A stretch of 64,000 bases of DNA. Source: Verrucomicrobiia bacterium (lineage in GTDB: Bacteria; Verrucomicrobiota; Verrucomicrobiia; Limisphaerales; UBA8199). Shown here one piece after another: positions 46,326-55,277 of the stretch (positions are counted from its first letter, which is position 1; each line of letters starts with the position of its first letter). The stretch lies in NCBI GenBank assembly GCA_035946615.1, contig DASYZB010000034.1, positions 1 to 64,000 of the forward strand, in the 5' to 3' direction. Position numbers and translations under genes: made by a program. The notes beneath the pieces are model-generated. The model was not told the DNA's origin, did not search any database, and saw only the letters and a list, made by a program, of their open reading frames with translations.

Positions 46326-46802
46326 ATGCCTAGCAAATTCGATTTCGTCAGCGCCACAGACAAACCGGCACTTCTGGCCTTCTCCAGCCCCGAATGGCTG
46401 GATGCGGCTAAAAGCGCCCTCACCGAGCTGGGTTATAAGGTTCATACCGCGGCGACGCACAGCGATTTTCTGATCCGCTTCAGCCAGGTCCATTACCAGG
46501 TGGTGATCATCGAGGAACTCTTTGCGGCGAACAGCGTGAAGGAAAACCTCACTTTGCAGTCGCTCCACGCGATGCCGATGAACCAGCGGCGCCACGCGAC
46601 CGTCATTCTCTTCGGAGAATCATTCCAAACATTTACTCCCATGCAGGCCTTCGAGCACAGCGTTCATGCCGTCATCAACAGCTCCGAACTGTTCCTGCTC
46701 AAGCAACTCATCGAAAAAGCCGTCGCCGACAATACGCTCTTCCTCCAAAATTTCCGCGAAGCTCAAACCCGCGCTTACGCCAAAGCCGACAAAGAAGATT
46801 AA
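46326..46802 (+). CDS. Receiver-like small protein in the pilT operon
   Basis: 158 residues. The pattern ALLAFSSPEWLDAAKSALTE then LGYKVHTAATHSDFLIRF and YQVVIIEELFAANSV resembles a response-regulator receiver fold that lacks the phosphorylatable Asp (Glu-Glu in its place). The rest is unassigned. It starts 3 nt after the PilU-like gene, so a pilus-regulation role is plausible. Confidence 0.6.
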   Translation: MPSKFDFVSATDKPALLAFSSPEWLDAAKSALTELGYKVHTAATHSDFLIRFSQVHYQVVIIEELFAANSVKENLTLQSLHAMPMNQRRHATVILFGESFQTFTPMQAFEHSVHAVINSSELFLLKQLIEKAVADNTLFLQNFREAQTRAYAKADKED

Positions 46803-46816
46803 TAGTCAACAGGCGC

Positions 46817-47125
46817 TCATGCCCGAGCCTCGATCGCGCGCCATGCTTGCAGCGATTGCGGCGTCGAAAGGGCAGGGGAGGTCACCCGGCGTTCTGTCTT
46901 GGGCGTTAAGCCGAAGCGTTCGTCCATTGGCAGTCGAATGTCATATCGGGCATCCTCGAACGCAAACACCAGTTCCACTTCGCGCGTGTCCAAGCCTGCC
47001 GCGCGGACAAACCTGACCACACGCTCCGGGCATTTGAAATCGAACGCCCTCTGAGCCTGGGCCGTCCAGTCGTTGACGCCTTGAAAATAAAACCCTGTAA
47101 TTCGGTTCCTTAAAAGTGTCTTCAT
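46817..47125 (-). CDS. Small protein of unknown function
   Basis: 102 residues (MKTLLRNRITGFYFQGVNDW; RVVRFVRAAGLDTREVELVF). No signal or membrane segment. Convergent with the pilT operon end. I do not recognise it; balanced composition suggests a real gene. Confidence 0.5.
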   Translation of the reverse strand: MKTLLRNRITGFYFQGVNDWTAQAQRAFDFKCPERVVRFVRAAGLDTREVELVFAFEDARYDIRLPMDERFGLTPKTERRVTSPALSTPQSLQAWRAIEARA

Positions 47126-47248
47126 AAAACTCCATGGTCCGTCATTGATACCAAACGCGGGGCGACATGCACAGTGGGGTGTTGACCCGGGTTGCAGAAC
47201 ATCCCGGGGCTAATGACAGAGTCGAAGCAACGAGCCGCCATTCCTGAG

Positions 47249-47333
47249 TGTAGGAGACGACGCAAGGAGTCTCTGATCAGCAACTTCCGGATGAACCAAA
47301 CGCGGCCAGAGGCTCCTTACGTCGTCTCCTACA
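47249..47333. repeat. MITE-like element, copy 3
   Basis: 85 bp, inverted relative to copy 1: it carries the TGTAGGAGACGACGCAAGG arm and a matching right arm, but lacks about 16 internal bases. The 36 bp to its left (47213-47248, ending CGCCATTCCTGAG) are shared with the right flank of copy 1. Confidence 0.82.
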
Positions 47334-47353
47334 AAGGCTTAGCCCCTGAGAAA

Positions 47354-48904
47354 CTATCTTCCCCGGCTGGCTGGGGTCTCAACGACCAAAACCGGCGGAG
47401 GCATCTTGAGGTCGCCTTTGAGCTTGAGGCGTATTCTTTGGGAGGTTGCATCCACCTTCTCGCTGTGCCCGTCCAGAAAAACGATTTGCGCGCTCTCTGC
47501 CCGTGCGGGTATATCCACGATTGCATCGCCTGTGCCCGCCAGCGCCCAGACAATCCACACCCGCCTCGCATTCGACTCTGTGCTATCCGCATGGATGAAA
47601 GCCACAGCCTGACCGTGTGCAATAGAGATTTCTTTGGTGGCAAGGAGCATCGGAAAGGGGTTGGGCAAAACCCGAACATAGGCGCGAACGGCCGATTGCT
47701 CGGGTTTAGAGGCGTCCATGACCATGACCTTGCGAATGCCCGCCGCAAAGGCGCGCGTGAAGAATTGGAAGCGCCAGGCGGCACGGCGCTCTTTGGAGAG
47801 CACGCCGAGAAAATCATAGTTACCTTCAGTCTGCCAGTACTCCTCTTTGCGGTCGTAGCTGAATTGGGGTGATTGCTTCTCCCATTTCTGGAAAACCGAG
47901 CGGAGATCGTCAAAATCCCTCTCGATCGTCCAGCCATCCTTTGAGAAGGCTGTTTCGAGGCCCTCGTAACAATGGAAACTCACCACATCGGTGGGTCTCC
48001 CAATCGAGTAGGGGACTCCATTGTGCCGGAAAGCGGGGGAACCGGCCAGGCCCTGCGCGTCGAGCGCCTTTGCGACCCATTTTAAGGCGTGCCCGCCACC
48101 GGCGATGGCGGGCGTCAGGATGAGGACCTGCGGATCGACCTGCTTGATGCGCGCGGCAGCCTTGGTAACGAACTCCGCGTAATCACCGGCCTGGCCCTTC
48201 CAGCTTGTGCGGTAGCTTTCCGGTTCGTTGTCCAATTCCCAGGCTCGCACCCCATAGCCGGTCCAGCCTTGGTTCCTGGCGAGCGTGCCTCGGGGGCTGT
48301 AGCGGGAGGCCAGTTTGGCAGCAAAGTCCGCTGCAGCTTCCATGTTCGCCGAGGCCGATTTGCCCGGCTCGCGTCGCGAGGCCCATTTGGGCGGGCCACC
48401 CGCATTGCCGCCGACAACGGGGGCTTGCATCAGGATGTTGAGGCCGCGTTCGTGAGCGGCGATGACAAAGGCGTCCAGGGCCCGCCAGGCCGCAGGAGTG
48501 TCCCGGGCCAGGTTTACCGGGCCATCGGGTTCCATGGCCCTCCAATGGACCGGCATAAAGGTCCAGCGCAGTCCCATGGCGCGCTCGACTTCGAGGTCGG
48601 GAATCTTGGAAGTTCCAAATATCCCGCCTCCTTTTCCATCCCAGCTTCCGGTGTGACCCAGGTAAGGCGAGGCGAAGCCATCGAGGCCGCCGCCCAGCTT
48701 GCTGTTCACATTTGGCGCGCGGATTGGGTCGGTAACGGGAGGATAGGTTTTGGGTACCCTGTTCAAGAGCAGGAGGGCAAGGGCGATGACTCCAACAAGC
48801 ATCAGGACCAATAGGCCGCAACCCCAGGCACAGTAACGCCTAAGCCTGTGCGGGCGCTTGGGCCGGACGCCGGTTTTGGCCGGGTTGGAGCTGCCCTCAC
48901 TCAT
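47354..48904 (-). CDS. Membrane-anchored TIM-barrel glycoside hydrolase
   Basis: 516 residues. A basic leader and one helix (GLLVLMLVGVIALALLLLN) anchor the protein; the rest would face the periplasm or outside. Visible: FMPVHWRAMEPDGPVNLARD, LNILMQAPVVGGNAGGPPKW, YGVRAWELDNEPES (acid/base Glu of GH-A clan enzymes), and EYWQTEGNYDF (candidate nucleophile Glu). The closest feel is GH39/GH5-type, but the exact family is not clear. The C-terminal ~100 residues form a beta domain (RARRVWIVWALAGTGDAIVD-like). Isolated gene; the 295 bp upstream of its start show no other gene. Confidence 0.75.
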   Translation of the reverse strand: MSEGSSNPAKTGVRPKRPHRLRRYCAWGCGLLVLMLVGVIALALLLLNRVPKTYPPVTDPIRAPNVNSKLGGGLDGFASPYLGHTGSWDGKGGGIFGTSKIPDLEVERAMGLRWTFMPVHWRAMEPDGPVNLARDTPAAWRALDAFVIAAHERGLNILMQAPVVGGNAGGPPKWASRREPGKSASANMEAAADFAAKLASRYSPRGTLARNQGWTGYGVRAWELDNEPESYRTSWKGQAGDYAEFVTKAAARIKQVDPQVLILTPAIAGGGHALKWVAKALDAQGLAGSPAFRHNGVPYSIGRPTDVVSFHCYEGLETAFSKDGWTIERDFDDLRSVFQKWEKQSPQFSYDRKEEYWQTEGNYDFLGVLSKERRAAWRFQFFTRAFAAGIRKVMVMDASKPEQSAVRAYVRVLPNPFPMLLATKEISIAHGQAVAFIHADSTESNARRVWIVWALAGTGDAIVDIPARAESAQIVFLDGHSEKVDATSQRIRLKLKGDLKMPPPVLVVETPASRGR

Positions 48905-49198
48905 AAACCGAGAGAGGCGGCGGCGGGCATGTTGAGGCGTGATGGGACACCTGGCGGCACTGCGTTCTATTGAACTGTTACAAGCGGTTTATACCTCGGG
49001 AAGCAGCCCGTCAAGGACGCGAGACCGATGAGCGGGTGGCGGTGATTGAGTGAGTCGGATGGTGTAGGTGCTTTGCAGCCAAGCCATATCGGGGACCAAT
49101 TGGGTGGTGGCATGGATGCCGAATGCATTCCCGTTCCGAACGAGCACCGCTGAAAATGCTCGCTCGGCGACTAAAAATAGCGCACAACTCCGGCGGCA
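48905..49198. other. Intergenic region before the restriction-modification island
   Basis: No convincing gene or controller protein. It should hold the promoter of the glycoside hydrolase (minus) and of the nuclease gene (plus). No obvious C-box repeat was seen. Confidence 0.35.
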
Positions 49199-50022
49199 AT
49201 GGAATTAGAATTGATGGACCGAAGCAGGCGCGTGCAACCAGTTCTGGACGTGTTTGTGCGGTGTGCGAACGCAGTCAGGGCCGGCAAACTCATCCACCGG
49301 GAGAGCCGTCAGGACAAGGAATTTCATTTTCAGAATTGGTTCAAGGCTCGCATTGCCGAGACCGCGATGAACTTTGAGGTGGGGGGGTCGCAACGCTTAT
49401 CCCGATTTCCGCCTGGTGGAGCCGCCGGTTGGGTTCGAGGTCAAGGGCTTGGCATATCCAGGGCGCGAGGCCAATTACGATTGCAACAGCCAAGTGCCTT
49501 CGGGAAACCACAACGGCCGCACGATTTATTATGTATTCGGACGCTATCCGGCGGAGCCCGACGGCGACACTTACCCGCTTCTGGACCTGGTGGTCTGCCA
49601 CGGGGACTTCCTGAACGCAGACCGCACCTACGTGCACAAGAACAAAAGTGTGAAAGGGTTCGGCAGTTACGGGGATATCATGATCCGCGACAGAAAAATG
49701 TACGTTGCGCCGACGCCGTTCGGGCTGACGAGTGGGGCGGCACACAACCAGACGCTAATCGTGCCCTCAGGAACTTCGGTTGATGACCGGTTTTTCGAGG
49801 TCGGCCGGTTGGTGCGGCACGGCTAACAAGGTGATCGTGGCCTACACTTTTAATTTAAAGACGAACTTCCTCACACCCGAACTGGTGGATAACCTATCGG
49901 CCGGTAAAGACCACGTTTTCCGAGCGTACAGATTTAAAGGGGCAAAGGACGAAACCGTTTCGATGCGGCTGACCGTTGCAACGGTCGCGGTCGAGGGTGA
50001 AAATGAACCGGCAGATGATTAA
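49199..50022 (+). pseudogene. Restriction endonuclease gene with two frameshifts
   Basis: Three successive frames together give a coherent 273-residue protein. Frame 1: LELMDRSRRVQPVLDVFVRC to FKARIAETAMNFEV. Frame 2: NAYPDFRLVEPPVGFEVKGL (a PD-(D/E)XK-type PD...EVK core), then GDIMIRDRKMYVAPTPFGLT. Frame 3: NKVIVAYTFNLKTNFLTPEL to the stop at 50022. The first shift sits at a G7 tract (49380-49386), where six Gs would restore the frame; the second near 49817 where removing one G would. 824 nt minus two bases is a multiple of three. The MTase start overlaps the end. Phase variation or sequencing error remain open. Confidence 0.75.
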
Positions 50023-52315
50023 AAGTGAAGTTGATGAAAAGCAGGCGCCCCCAGCGCGAAGACTGATCGAGTCGGACGCTTTCCCATTCGAGTTCGTTTC
50101 GGAGTTAGCAGAGATGGAGAGTTGGCGGAAGGAGGTCTATCGGCCGATTTATCATATCCATAAATGGTGGGCGAAGCGGCTCGGCTCGGTGTTTCGGGCT
50201 GTGTTGCTCGGGTGCGTGCTCCCAGAGCGGGAACGCCTGTCGGATGCCTTCTACAGGTTACACAATTTTTCAGGGGTGTCTGTCTTTGACCCGTTCATGG
50301 GGAGCGGGACGACGATTGGCGAGGCGCACAAGCTTGGGCTCACAGCGCTGGGTCGAGACATCAACCCGGTCGCGTGTGAATCGGTGCGAGTGGCTTTGGG
50401 CAGGATGGACCGAGACGCGCTAGTTGCAGCATTTGGGCAGCTTTCCGGCGGGGTCGGGGAACGCATCCGGCGGCTGTATCGGACGACCGACGCGGCTGGA
50501 CATGAATGTGACGCACTGTATTTTTTTTGGGTAAAGACGCTGCCTTGTCCCGCGTGTTCCTGCGCGGTAGATTTGTTTTCATCGTACATCTTTGCCAGGA
50601 ACGCTTACCAGGACCGGAAGCCGGGAGTGCAGGTGTATTGCCCAGCCTGCGCGGGCGTGTTCCGGGGAAACGTGAATGACGCCCAGGCGTCATGTCCTCA
50701 TTGCGGCCAACGCTTCGATCCTCACACCGGCCCAGCTCATGGGGCAGCCGCGACGTGTCCAACCTGTCGCCAATCTTTCCCGATCGCTAAAACGATTAGG
50801 GCCGCGGGGCATCCTCCCTCGCACCGTCTGTTTGCTAAATTGGTACTGACGAGTTCGCAGGACAAGCTATATTTGCCAATTGGTGAGGAGGATAGGGCTG
50901 CGTATGATCGGGCCTCGCAGGAATTGGCGCGCGCCGGGGTTTTGCTCCCCAATCTTAAACTCGAGAAGGGGTACAACACGAAGCAAGCTATCAATTACGG
51001 CTACAGCGCATGGCGGGAATTCTTCAACGAGCGGCAACTGCTGGCTCTGGGCTGGTTGCACGAAGCCGTCGCGGGTTTGGCGGACGAAGCGGTTCGCGCA
51101 GCGCTCCTGAATGTGTTTTCTGGCGTGCTGGAGTTCAACAATATGTTCGCATCTTACAAGGGTGAGGGAACCGGCGCGGTCCGGCATATGTTCGCTCATC
51201 ACATTCTAAAGCCGGAACGGGTCCCGATCGAGGGGAATGTCTGGGGTACCTCGAAGAGTTCAGGGTCCTTCTCGACGTTGTTCAAGTCGCGATTGCTGCG
51301 AGCGATTGAATATCGCATGGCGCCCTTTGAGATAGCCGGTGCGAGTAATGGCACGAGCGAAGGCAGACGGGTGTTCCGAGCCAGCAATGCCTTTAGCGGG
51401 CGCATCGAAACTGAGTGGCCACCGTATGCGCTATACCCGCGCGCCATTTACCTGTCTTGCGGCAGTTCAGCAGCAACCGGGCTTCTGGATGGCAGCGTGG
51501 ACCTGGTCGTGACGGACCCACCGTTTTTCGACAATGTGCATTATTCGGAGTTGGCGGATTTCTTCTTTGCCTGGCAGTGCCTGGGGCCCTCCCAATTTGG
51601 CGCGCAGCGCCCCTCGACGCGGCATGCTGAGGAGGTGCAGGATGCCAGAGCGGATGATTTTGCGACCAAGCTGAGAGCTGTTTTTCGCGAATGTCATCGA
51701 GTGCTGCGGAATGACGGTTTGCTGGTGTTCACGTACCATCATTCGCGTGCGGAGGGCTGGATGTCATTGGCGGAAGCAGTACTCGGAGCTGGGTTTGCGG
51801 TGGTGAATGCTCATCCACTTAAGGCCGAAATGTCAGTGGCTACGCCCAAATCGCAGGCCAAGGAGCCGATTCAATTAGACGTGGTGCTCGTCTGCCGCAA
51901 ACGGGCCACTGACGCCCGGGGCAAGGCGGAGGACCGGGCAGCGCTCCGCCGGGCGACCGACCGCGCTGCAGCCAAGGCGCGGCGTTTGAACGGATGCGGG
52001 CTAAAGCTATCCGTTAACGACCGACGGATCATACTCATCAGCGAGTTTCTGGTGGCGGCGTGCGCCGGACGTTCCGTAGGGGAACTATCTGATCTCCTCT
52101 CTGCCAATCTGAGCGAGCTGGACGTGGCGGCGTGTGCGCCGCTGGAGGAGGACGCAGGTGCCAAAGAAAAAGGGACAAAACGGCCGGAGATACAACTCGC
52201 GCTTTTTGAAAAACCCATAGCAGGCGATGCGCCGGCTAGACGGCCGCGCCGGCAACGCGCCGAACGCCCAAGTTTGGCGAAATCAATTCCTGAACCCGCC
52301 CGGGGCCGGAAATAA
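50003..52315 (+). CDS. DNA methyltransferase with zinc-ribbon insertion (DUF1156/COG1743 type)
   Basis: 770 residues. N-terminal motif HIHKWWAKRLGSVFRAVLLG, then SAM motif I DPFMGSGTTIGEAHKLGL and later the catalytic DPPF in DLVVTDPPFFDNVHYSELAD. Between about 165 and 270 there are CxxC clusters (CPAC, CPHC, CPTC), a zinc-ribbon insert. The C-terminal ~150 residues are Ala/Arg-rich. Methylates DNA, probably adenine N6, to protect against the adjacent nuclease. ATG at 50003 has GAGGGTG upstream and lies inside the nuclease's last codons; alternative ATG at 50015. R and M genes coupled this way form a type II restriction-modification island. Confidence 0.85.
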   Translation: MNRQMIKSEVDEKQAPPARRLIESDAFPFEFVSELAEMESWRKEVYRPIYHIHKWWAKRLGSVFRAVLLGCVLPERERLSDAFYRLHNFSGVSVFDPFMGSGTTIGEAHKLGLTALGRDINPVACESVRVALGRMDRDALVAAFGQLSGGVGERIRRLYRTTDAAGHECDALYFFWVKTLPCPACSCAVDLFSSYIFARNAYQDRKPGVQVYCPACAGVFRGNVNDAQASCPHCGQRFDPHTGPAHGAAATCPTCRQSFPIAKTIRAAGHPPSHRLFAKLVLTSSQDKLYLPIGEEDRAAYDRASQELARAGVLLPNLKLEKGYNTKQAINYGYSAWREFFNERQLLALGWLHEAVAGLADEAVRAALLNVFSGVLEFNNMFASYKGEGTGAVRHMFAHHILKPERVPIEGNVWGTSKSSGSFSTLFKSRLLRAIEYRMAPFEIAGASNGTSEGRRVFRASNAFSGRIETEWPPYALYPRAIYLSCGSSAATGLLDGSVDLVVTDPPFFDNVHYSELADFFFAWQCLGPSQFGAQRPSTRHAEEVQDARADDFATKLRAVFRECHRVLRNDGLLVFTYHHSRAEGWMSLAEAVLGAGFAVVNAHPLKAEMSVATPKSQAKEPIQLDVVLVCRKRATDARGKAEDRAALRRATDRAAAKARRLNGCGLKLSVNDRRIILISEFLVAACAGRSVGELSDLLSANLSELDVAACAPLEEDAGAKEKGTKRPEIQLALFEKPIAGDAPARRPRRQRAERPSLAKSIPEPARGRK

Positions 52316-52588
52316 CCAGGCTTGCGGGCGGAGATGGTGGCGGCCTGGAAGCCCACCCCAAATGGGCCCACAACGCCGAAGGCAGCTCCTATCTATCAGC
52401 ACGCCGGGACCGAAGGAAAGGCGATATTCGCCATTGGCCCCGGTTTCGGCCGTTCCCGTGCAGAACAGTGAGCCGATGCCGCAGTGGGCAAGCACTTGCG
52501 CTCCCTCCATCGGCTTCCCGGCGGCATCGGTGATCTTACCGAAGACCACAAAAGCGGTCGGTGGGCGAGCGGGCTTGCCCGCCTTAGT
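52283..52588 (-). pseudogene. Truncated carboxypeptidase-regulatory-like domain remnant
   Basis: FVVFGKITDAAGKPMEGAQV then LAHCGIGSLFCTGTAETGAN and GEYRLSFGPGVL is a typical Ig-like regulatory domain. Then the frame shifts; GPFGVGFQAATISARKPGYF continues in another frame. The remnant overlaps the 3' end of the methyltransferase and a TAA lies just before its first coding residues. It looks like a gene cut when the restriction-modification island arrived. Confidence 0.65.
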
Positions 52589-52606
52589 TGCTTAAACCCT
52601 CCCGGA

Positions 52607-52817
52607 TCAAATTGATTCGAGCGGTGCCGCTTCGGCCAAGTCAGTCGTCCAGAGCCGCCGATATTTCAGGGTAGAGGTGAACGCTTCGATATTCTCAAAG
52701 TCCAATGGCTTCATTAGGAACGAATTGGCTCCCAATTGGTAGGCTCGATTCACATCCCGAATCTCGCTGGAGGAAGTGAGCACAAGACCTCAAACCCATC
52801 TTTGCCTGGCAGCTTCA
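52607..52817 (-). pseudogene. Response-regulator remnant (Rcp1-like)
   Basis: KLPGKDGFEV is followed, after an internal deletion and frame change, by VLTSSSEIRDVNRAYQLGAN then SFLMKPLDFENI and a stop at 52607. It matches the intact protein at 54475. It lies directly after the stop of the receiver gene at 52818. Confidence 0.75.
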
Positions 52818-53219
52818 TCAAATAGCGGATTTGTTGTGTGATTTAATGAGATTAGAGAGCGCCTTGCGGAGGCCCTTGGAATCGAATGGCTTGCCCACGA
52901 CCAAATCCACACCGGCAAGCGGATTGCCCGAGGACAACAACTCCTCAACGTGGGCCGTGATCATCAGAATGGGCTGGTTCGGGGCCAGGGCTTTGATCCT
53001 CAGCGCCAGCTCGTCGCCTTTCATGTCTGGCATTGCATAATCGATGATGACCAAATCGAAGGTGCCGCTATTGAACAAGGCCAGAGCCTCCTGGCCGCTG
53101 GTCGCCGTCTCCGCGATGTGCCCATCAACCTCAAGAAGCCGCTTGATGGAATCGCAGACCAAAGGGTCGTCATCAACGACCAGAATCTTCCGACGCGTCG
53201 TGGTGGCCGGGTTGTTCAC
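52818..53219 (-). CDS. Response regulator, receiver domain only
   Basis: 133 residues from a GTG at 53219; a TTG start at 53246 would add nine residues. The fold is a single receiver: KILVVDDDPLVCDSIKRLLE, the phospho-acceptor in DLVIIDYAMPDMKGDELALR, then the Thr/Lys positions ILMITAHVEELLSSGNPLAG and LVVGKPFDSKGLRKAL. No output domain. Likely a phospho-relay partner for the PAS/receiver gene just upstream. Confidence 0.88.
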   Translation of the reverse strand: MNNPATTTRRKILVVDDDPLVCDSIKRLLEVDGHIAETATSGQEALALFNSGTFDLVIIDYAMPDMKGDELALRIKALAPNQPILMITAHVEELLSSGNPLAGVDLVVGKPFDSKGLRKALSNLIKSHNKSAI

Positions 53220-53325
53220 GTTCCAGGGTGGCCCCCAACAAAACAAAACCCGCGAAGGTTGGCAAGTTGAACCGGGGATGGGATCGGGGGGATCGATTCG
53301 TCCGAGGGGGAGTCACGCACGCCGT

Positions 53326-54186
53326 CTACGACTCCGGATGTGTCTTCGTTGGCTCCAATTGGTCCTGCTTGGCCGCCAGAGCCGCCGTCAAATCCTGAAT
53401 GAGGCTCAACCGTTCCTTCTCCTCCTGCTTGCGGCGGGTGATGTCACGCGCCACTGTTGAAGTCCCGATGAAGCGCCCGCTCGCATCTTTAATTGGAGAA
53501 ATGGTTAGCGATACTTCCACCACTGAGCCATCCTTGCGAATGCGCAGCGTTTCAAAAGCCTGACACCGTTCGCCTTGGCTCAGCTTTTTCAACGTCTCAT
53601 GCGGGTTGTCCGGGCGATAGGAAGGAATCAGAACCGAAACTGAGCGGCCAATCATTTCCGAAGCCGAATAACCAAAAAGCCGTTCCGCGCTGGCATTCCA
53701 AGTCAAGACCCTTCCATCCAGCATTGTGCCAATGACGGCGTCATCGCAGGATTCCACCACCGAAGCCAGATAGGCCGTCGTGGCGTCTGTCTGGCTGCGG
53801 ATTCGACGTTCCTGAGCTGCGCCCAGTTCGCGGTTCACCGCTGGCACCAGGCGAGCCAAATTCTCTTTTATCACATATTCGTGAGCCCCGGCTTTAAGCA
53901 TCTCGACGGCGTGCTCCTCGCCCAGTCTCCCCGAGACCATTATGAACGGGATGTCCAAGCCCGTCCGGCGATACAGAGTCAGCACCGCTAATCCGTCAAT
54001 CCCCCGCAGACCAAAGTCACAGATAATAAAGTCCCAGGTCTTCCTCTTTAACGCTGCCTGAACCCCAGCCGCCGTATCGACTCGCTCGAACTCCACGTTA
54101 AGTCCGCCCCGTTGCAGTTCGCGGACAATGAAAAACGCATCGTCGATGGAATCCTCGACGACCAAGGCTTGATACTGGACGTTCAT
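53326..54186 (-). CDS. Receiver-PAS signalling protein
   Basis: 286 residues. A receiver domain comes first: ALVVEDSIDDAFFIVRELQR, FIICDFGLRGIDGLAVLTLY (Asp acceptor), FIMVSGRLGEEHAVEMLKAG, YVIKENLARLV. A PAS domain follows about 150-265: SCDDAVIGTMLDGRVLTWNA then SAERLFGYSASEMIGRSVSV. It ends in a coiled helix with no kinase or cyclase domain. A sensor-type protein without visible output; it may be truncated or work with a separate histidine kinase. Neighbours are receivers. Confidence 0.85.
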   Translation of the reverse strand: MNVQYQALVVEDSIDDAFFIVRELQRGGLNVEFERVDTAAGVQAALKRKTWDFIICDFGLRGIDGLAVLTLYRRTGLDIPFIMVSGRLGEEHAVEMLKAGAHEYVIKENLARLVPAVNRELGAAQERRIRSQTDATTAYLASVVESCDDAVIGTMLDGRVLTWNASAERLFGYSASEMIGRSVSVLIPSYRPDNPHETLKKLSQGERCQAFETLRIRKDGSVVEVSLTISPIKDASGRFIGTSTVARDITRRKQEEKERLSLIQDLTAALAAKQDQLEPTKTHPES

Positions 54187-54474
54187 ACATGGTTCTTCTA
54201 GTCGGCCCTCCGCAACGTCAATCCTGAGTATGGCAATATTATTCAGTTCTGCAAAATGGTCAAATTAGCTCACCGTTCGTCAAGCCAGGCGCGGGCCGAA
54301 CCGGAGTCCGCGGCCCTGGATAGAGCCTTCAATAATCCCTTTCTTCAATTGCTCGCAGCAAACTACCGCTGCTGGGACTTGCGGACCTTATCCCAGCGTT
54401 TTTGGGTTTCCGTAATCCTAGGAAATTCCTTGTAGCGGGGACGGCAGTGCGGCCTTATCGCTGAAGAGAGGTTC

Positions 54475-55026
54475 ATGGCTCACAAAGCACTTATCTTGAT
54501 GGTTGAAGACCAGGAGAATGATGCCCTTTTAATACGTCGGGCATTTACCAAGTCCGGGGTTCTCAACCCGATTCAGGTGGTCGGAAATGGTGAACAAGCC
54601 ATCGCTTATTTAAACGGAACAGGCCCCTTCGCTAACCGTGCTGAATTTCCGCTGCCATCGCTGGTGCTGCTGGATATAAACATGCCAGGCATGGATGGCT
54701 TTGAACTGTTGCGATGGATTCGGCGCGAGTCCCCTTTCCCCGGTTTGCGCGTTGTGATGCTGGCATCCTCTGGTGAAATCCGAGATGTGAACAGGGCCTA
54801 CCAACTGGGAGCAAACTCGTTCCTGGTGAAACCCCTGGATTTTGAGCGGTTCGCGGAAATCACCCAAGCCCTCAGCGGTTACTGGTTGTGGCTGGACCAA
54901 GCGCCCGAAGCGTCGCGCCAACCCGAAACCAAGGCCGTCAGTGACACTGAGATTCTCCGAAGGATTGGACTGGAACCCTTGGGCGACCCGTCGTCCAAAA
55001 GCAACTCGGCAGGAAATTTGTTGTGA
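54475..55026 (+). CDS. Response regulator (Rcp1-like), intact
   Basis: 183 residues. Receiver: LILMVEDQENDALLIRRAFT, LVLLDINMPGMDGFELLRWI (Asp acceptor), VVMLASSGEIRDVNRAYQLG then ANSFLVKPLDFERFAEITQA. The C-terminal ~50 residues are short and unassigned. AGAGAGG lies just before the start. The YQLGANSF-KPLDFE signature is shared with the broken copies at 52607 and 55278, so this is the surviving member of a local duplication. Confidence 0.9.
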   Translation: MAHKALILMVEDQENDALLIRRAFTKSGVLNPIQVVGNGEQAIAYLNGTGPFANRAEFPLPSLVLLDINMPGMDGFELLRWIRRESPFPGLRVVMLASSGEIRDVNRAYQLGANSFLVKPLDFERFAEITQALSGYWLWLDQAPEASRQPETKAVSDTEILRRIGLEPLGDPSSKSNSAGNLL

Positions 55027-55277
55027 GCAAGGCCGGAAATAATCCCTTCGGCGGCGCCAACGGTTATTTCGCTGCCAACTTCACCTCATCGACACGGAGG
55101 AAACGATCAAGTCGGCCCCACGATGCGGACCCCCGGAGGCGGGGTGGGTTTTGCCAGCGAATTGAACATCTCCCAGACCTTCGAAGGCGGTAGAAACTGT
55201 TTATGGGCACGAGGAGCATGGGGACCGGCGGGCTTTAACTTCCAACGGGCTTTGCAAACCTCAACCAGAAGTCCGGG
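55027..55277. other. Degenerate region without a gene
   Basis: Short coding-like fragments (such as FGGANGYFAANFTSS) can be read in shifting frames. No gene was supported. Confidence 0.35.

Noticed and set aside
53326-54186. Hybrid histidine kinase
   Set aside because: Only receiver and PAS domains are present; no HisKA or HATPase motifs.
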